From: DASRFR01 sp035651455
GTDB lineage: Bacteria > Acidobacteriota > Terriglobia > Terriglobales > Acidobacteriaceae
Length of the DNA stretch: 64,000 nt
Direction: 5' to 3'
Assembly (NCBI GenBank): GCA_035651455.1
Contig: DASRFR010000033.1
Location: 41,318 to 105,317, forward strand
In this document: in pieces, positions 61,153-64,000 of the stretch
Numbering within the stretch: the first letter of the stretch is position 1
Layout: each line of letters starts with the position of its first letter
Program-made: the position numbers and the translations under genes
The notes under the pieces: model-generated
Database searches by the model: none
What the model saw: the letters and a program-made list of their open reading frames with translations, nothing else
What the model was told of the DNA's origin: nothing

Positions 61153-61740
61153 ATGAGCCGCGAGACCCTGATCGATTCCCGCCAGGAAATTTTGCGCACC
61201 GCCGCCCGTCTTTTCCAACAGCAGGGCTATCACGCTACATCGATGAATGACGTCGCAGCGGCTCTCAAGCTGAGCAAGGGCGGCTTGTATCATCATTTCC
61301 AAAGCAAAGACGAAATCCTGTTTAACATCATGAATCACGCCCTCGACCTGACCGAGGAGCACGTGATCAATCCAGCGCGGAGCGTGCCCGATCCGGAAGA
61401 GCGGCTACGCACGCTGATTCGCCTGCACATCAACGTGGTGCTCAGCGCCCGCGATCGCGAGATCACCGTCATGCTGCACGAAAATCATCCGCTGCCGCCC
61501 TCGCTGCGCCGGCGGATTAATGCGCGGAAGAAAGATTACGTTCATTTTGTGGAGAACCTGGTGGCAGAAGTTCAGCGAATCCGGCAATCTCGCGCCGTCG
61601 TGAACCCACGGGCGGCCGCATTCGCGCTGCTGGGTATGATCAACTGGATTTACCAGTGGTATAACCCCGAAGGCGCGCTCAGCGGGGAAGACCTGGTCCG
61701 TCACTACACTGACATCTTCTTCGCGGGAGCGTTCCAGTGA
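61153..61740 (+). CDS. TetR family transcriptional regulator (KstR2/FadR-like)
   Basis: A 195-aa regulator. The N-terminal helix-turn-helix reads ILRTAARLFQQQGYHATSMNDVAAALKLSKGGLYHHFQSKDEIL in style of the TetR family (about 12-55). The C-terminal ligand domain resembles those of acyl-CoA-responsive members. It is divergent from ilvC, whose promoter carries a matching palindromic operator. Control of ilv by this regulator is an inference from position and site type. A cupin gene follows after 46 bases. Confidence 0.93.
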   Translation: MSRETLIDSRQEILRTAARLFQQQGYHATSMNDVAAALKLSKGGLYHHFQSKDEILFNIMNHALDLTEEHVINPARSVPDPEERLRTLIRLHINVVLSARDREITVMLHENHPLPPSLRRRINARKKDYVHFVENLVAEVQRIRQSRAVVNPRAAAFALLGMINWIYQWYNPEGALSGEDLVRHYTDIFFAGAFQ

Positions 61741-61786
61741 GCGGCGAGTTCTGCTTGATCCTGGTCGAGAACACAAGGGCGGGGCG

Positions 61787-62110
61787 GTGAAACACTTCTT
61801 CGATGTCTCGGAACTGAGCCGCGAGCGCGCGGAGCGTCTAAAGCTATACCTGGAGTTCTTACGCGTGCCGGCAATGAGCGCCGGCGTGTACGTCCTTCCC
61901 GCGGGAGCGGTGGATCCGCAGCATCCGCACAAAGAAGATGAATTGTATTACGTGGTCCGGGGACGCGCGCGCATGCAGGTGGGCGCCGAAGAGCAGGCGG
62001 TGGGCAGTGGAAGCGTTGTTTTCGTCGAAGCCAATGCCGAGCACCGCTTCTTTGACGTTGCCGAGGAACTGGTAGTGCTGGTCTTTTTCGCTCCTGCGGA
62101 GAGCGCGTGA
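61787..62110 (+). CDS. Small cupin-domain protein
   Basis: A 107-aa single-domain cupin. Motif 1 is QHPHKEDELYYVVRGRARM with two His and a Glu as metal ligands; motif 2 ends in FVEANAEHRFFDV with the last His. It could bind a metal and a small ligand or act as an isomerase/dioxygenase; sequence does not say which. GTG 61787 is 46 bases after the TetR gene, probably cotranscribed with it and the following acetyltransferase. Confidence 0.85.
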   Translation: MKHFFDVSELSRERAERLKLYLEFLRVPAMSAGVYVLPAGAVDPQHPHKEDELYYVVRGRARMQVGAEEQAVGSGSVVFVEANAEHRFFDVAEELVVLVFFAPAESA

Positions 62111-62183
62111 GTTGCGCAGGCACGTTTCCGTTAATCCTGAACTTGCGATAGCCGCCAGTCTGGACGCCTGATCCCATCGAGTC

Positions 62184-62678
62184 ATGAATGCTGTCATCGA
62201 GAAAATGGTTGAGGGCGATTGGGCTGCGGTGCGCGAGATCTACCGCGAGGGCATCGCGACTGGTAACGCGACGTTTGAGACCGAGCTTCCGGATTGGGAG
62301 AAGTGGAATCGTGGACACCTTGCGTGCTGCCGATTGGTGGCGCGGAATGGGGCACAGGTTTTCGGCTGGGCGGCGCTGAGTGCGGTTTCTACCCGCAAAG
62401 TGTACGCCGGGGTCGCGGAAGTCAGCGTCTACGTCGCCAGCAGCGCGCGCGGAGCCGGGGTCGGGAAGGCACTGTTGCAGTCATTGATCAGGGAATCGGA
62501 GCGACAGGGCATATGGACTTTGCAGGCGGGGATCTTTCCTGAGAACACAGGCAGCATCGCTCTTCATCGCGCATGCGGTTTTCGCGAAATTGGGAAGCGA
62601 GAACGCGTGGGACAATTGAACGGCGTCTGGCGGAGCACGACCCTGCTGGAGCGCCGCAGCAAAATCGTCGGTATCTAA
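62184..62678 (+). CDS. GNAT N-acetyltransferase, phosphinothricin acetyltransferase-like
   Basis: A 164-aa GNAT enzyme. The acetyl-CoA loop is RGAGVGKALLQSLI, preceded by AEVSVYVASSA. The opening AVREIYREGIATGNATFET and the end ENTGSIALHRACGFREIGKRERVG are those of the Pat/MddA family, which acetylate phosphinothricin or methionine derivatives and other small amines. It may protect against an amino-acid analogue, but no such pathway is nearby. It converges with the reductase gene 16 bases away. Confidence 0.93.
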   Translation: MNAVIEKMVEGDWAAVREIYREGIATGNATFETELPDWEKWNRGHLACCRLVARNGAQVFGWAALSAVSTRKVYAGVAEVSVYVASSARGAGVGKALLQSLIRESERQGIWTLQAGIFPENTGSIALHRACGFREIGKRERVGQLNGVWRSTTLLERRSKIVGI

Positions 62679-62694
62679 ACTCAATGTCGAAAAT

Positions 62695-63477
62695 TTAGCT
62701 GGCGACAGCCTTTTTGGCCGGAATCCAATAGATCTCTTCTTTTAGAGCTTCCTTGGGAAATCCATGGCGCTTGAGGATGCCTTTGCAGTGCTCAATCATC
62801 TCGGGATGTCCGCATAGATAGCCGTTGCAATTCTCTCCCGTAAGCTGCCACAGGTCCGTGTATTTGCGCACCAGGTCATCGACTCGGCCGGTTTCGCCTG
62901 ACCAAGTTTCATCTTCCCAGGGACGGCTAACGGTCGGAACATAAGTGAGCCAGGGGACCTCGTCGGCGATCTGCTGGATTTCGCGCTGATACCCGAATTC
63001 CCATGAGCGACTGGCGCCGTTCAGAAGGTAAAGCTTCTGGTCGCCGGTGAAGCGACCCTCTTTCCAGTCGCGGTACAGAGTGCGCGCGTAGCTCACGAAA
63101 GGCGCGACGCCGGTGACGGTGCAAAGCAGAAGGTGATTGGTACGGCCGTTCCTGGTATCCAGTACGAAACGTCCCTTGGGGACCTTGCGCATGAGCAACT
63201 CATCGCCCTCCTTGAGATCGTAGAGCTGGGGCGTGAGTTCTCCGTTGGGAACTAACTCCAGGAAGAACTCGAGCTCACTCTCATAGGGTGAAGAAACGAT
63301 GGAGTACGCGCGTTCTGAGCGCTTGTCCGGTCCCAAGCGCCCCAGGGTCGCGTATTGCCCGGGAGCGAAGGGGAAGGGGCCATTGGGAGCGAGGCGGATG
63401 GTCCACAAGTCGGGCGCAAGATCGATGCGTTTGGTGATGCGGGAGCGATAGAACTTCTCGTCGGGAGAGGTGGTCAT
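62695..63477 (-). CDS. Ferredoxin/flavodoxin-NADP reductase
   Basis: A 260-aa flavoprotein. The FAD motif is ERAYSIVSSP, the NADP motif TVTGVAPFVSYAR, and the C-terminal YLCGHPEMIEHCKGIL holds the nicotinamide site. This is the short bacterial FPR type. ATG 63477 follows GAGG; the frame is open further upstream without support. It could provide electrons for ferredoxins serving the P450 at 3505, but no link is shown by position. Confidence 0.92.
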   Translation of the reverse strand: MTTSPDEKFYRSRITKRIDLAPDLWTIRLAPNGPFPFAPGQYATLGRLGPDKRSERAYSIVSSPYESELEFFLELVPNGELTPQLYDLKEGDELLMRKVPKGRFVLDTRNGRTNHLLLCTVTGVAPFVSYARTLYRDWKEGRFTGDQKLYLLNGASRSWEFGYQREIQQIADEVPWLTYVPTVSRPWEDETWSGETGRVDDLVRKYTDLWQLTGENCNGYLCGHPEMIEHCKGILKRHGFPKEALKEEIYWIPAKKAVAS

Positions 63478-63749
63478 AAGGCCTCGTTTTTCGCCGGGGA
63501 AGCCTCTCGAATTTTTGGAGATGGAATCATATCGCCAGGGGACGGGCAAGTAAACGGCCATCCTCGAAGGTCGGCGACCATACACGAATTGGATGAGTCC
63601 AGGCGCAGGTCAGGGTGGATAAAAAATGCAGATCGCAGTGATCGATAAATGCCTGTACAGCGGTTGAAATTCTTGACAGAGGCGGTACAGAACCCCACAG
63701 TTTCCTGCGTGGAAATTTAGAATTCCGGCGCGAGGCGGGCTCCGGAGGG

Positions 63750-64000
63750 CTAGTGGGGAATCGCCTCGGGCCTGCGATGTCGGACCGAGCTGTGGAAGTT
63801 GGCGATGGCGACTTGGACATCCCAACTGTTGTGCGTGCCGGTCAACAGCGCAAGGTATAACTCGGCAAAATTAACGGCATCCAGATAGAGTTGTACTTCC
63901 GGCATGCTCTTCAGGAGCGCGATCGCTCCGAGGAAAGCACCTTCGCTGGCTAATGCGGCTACGTTCTCCAGCCAATTGGCATGACAGACTCCGTGATAAG
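63750..64000 (-). CDS. C-terminal end of an unidentified protein (truncated by the window)
   Basis: The last 82 residues of a minus-strand gene entering from the right edge, ending at TAG 63752-63750. The visible part, beginning YHGVCHANWLENVAALASEG and ending FHSSVRHRRPEAIPH, is not low-complexity and has a regular helical pattern, so it looks coding. The ending resembles DUF1152-type proteins, but I am not confident. A gap of about 270 bases with no recognised gene separates it from the reductase gene. Confidence 0.65.
   Translation of the reverse strand, partial: YHGVCHANWLENVAALASEGAFLGAIALLKSMPEVQLYLDAVNFAELYLALLTGTHNSWDVQVAIANFHSSVRHRRPEAIPH

Noticed and set aside
1..64000. tRNA and rRNA genes, insertion sequences, attachment sites
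   Set aside because: Gaps between genes were scanned by eye and none showed a T-loop-like sequence, transposase or matching flanking repeats; a tRNAscan run would be decisive.

Overview
The window is GC-rich bacterial chromosome, most likely from an Acidobacteriota (Terriglobia-like) organism. The clues are indirect: a secreted NHL-repeat protein ending in choice-of-anchor-D/Ig-like domains, an ASH-domain protein fused to an SGNH-like domain, LptF and LptG in one polypeptide, a menaquinone-type UbiE/MenG, an Flp pilin with a separate A24 prepilin peptidase, and many secreted peptidases. I saw no tRNA, rRNA, CRISPR array or insertion sequence.

Layout. (1) 1-13819, plus strand: part of a non-ribosomal peptide gene cluster cut by the left edge. 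Order: A domain (5' truncated), free carrier protein, A-PCP, cytochrome P450, A-PCP-TE, MOP-type flippase, NodB deacetylase, C-A-PCP-TE. It is unusual in having four A domains but only one C domain. Hand-read pocket codes suggest a proline-type A/PCP pair and a leucine A-PCP coupled to the P450, implying beta-hydroxyleucine. The last thioesterase has Cys instead of Ser as nucleophile. (2) 13974-20636: three exported proteins (NHL repeats; ASH plus SGNH-like; glycosidase-like lipoprotein), with a strong terminator after the second. (3) 20715-23009, minus: prepilin peptidase and S41 protease. (4) 23284-29954, plus: tatA-tatC, two M28 enzymes, TerC, aroB-ubiE. (5) 30023-33408: ECF sigma/anti-sigma pair divergent from a Tat-exported metallophosphoesterase, a CuA-like cupredoxin and a cytochrome c lipoprotein. 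(6) 33464-40255: LptFG, then glgB divergent from a GH57 enzyme. (7) 40271-49108: zinc-ribbon protein, a GAF-TM-AMIN-amidase, S9 and DUF885 peptidases, AmrS radical SAM enzyme and a small membrane protein. (8) 49601-52351: ManC-NagB fusion, Flp pilin, and a 34-aa membrane microprotein preceded by a candidate structured RNA. (9) 52502-55586, minus: zinc alcohol dehydrogenase, SRPBCC protein, SDR. (10) 55793-60713, minus: ilvC-ilvB-ilvN-like-ilvD, whose promoter carries a perfect 18-bp palindrome resembling a TetR operator, with a TetR gene divergent from it. (11) 61787-64000: cupin, GNAT, ferredoxin-NADP reductase and the 3' end of an unidentified gene.

How the genes work together. The first block probably makes, modifies and exports a small peptide containing an oxidised proline-derived unit and beta-hydroxyleucine. 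The ilv operon makes precursors of Val, Ile and Leu. aroB and ubiE sit on the chorismate-to-menaquinone route. tatAC provides the export path for the Tat-signal phosphoesterase. glgB and GH57 form a glycogen locus. All functional calls rest on motifs read by eye; no database search was run.
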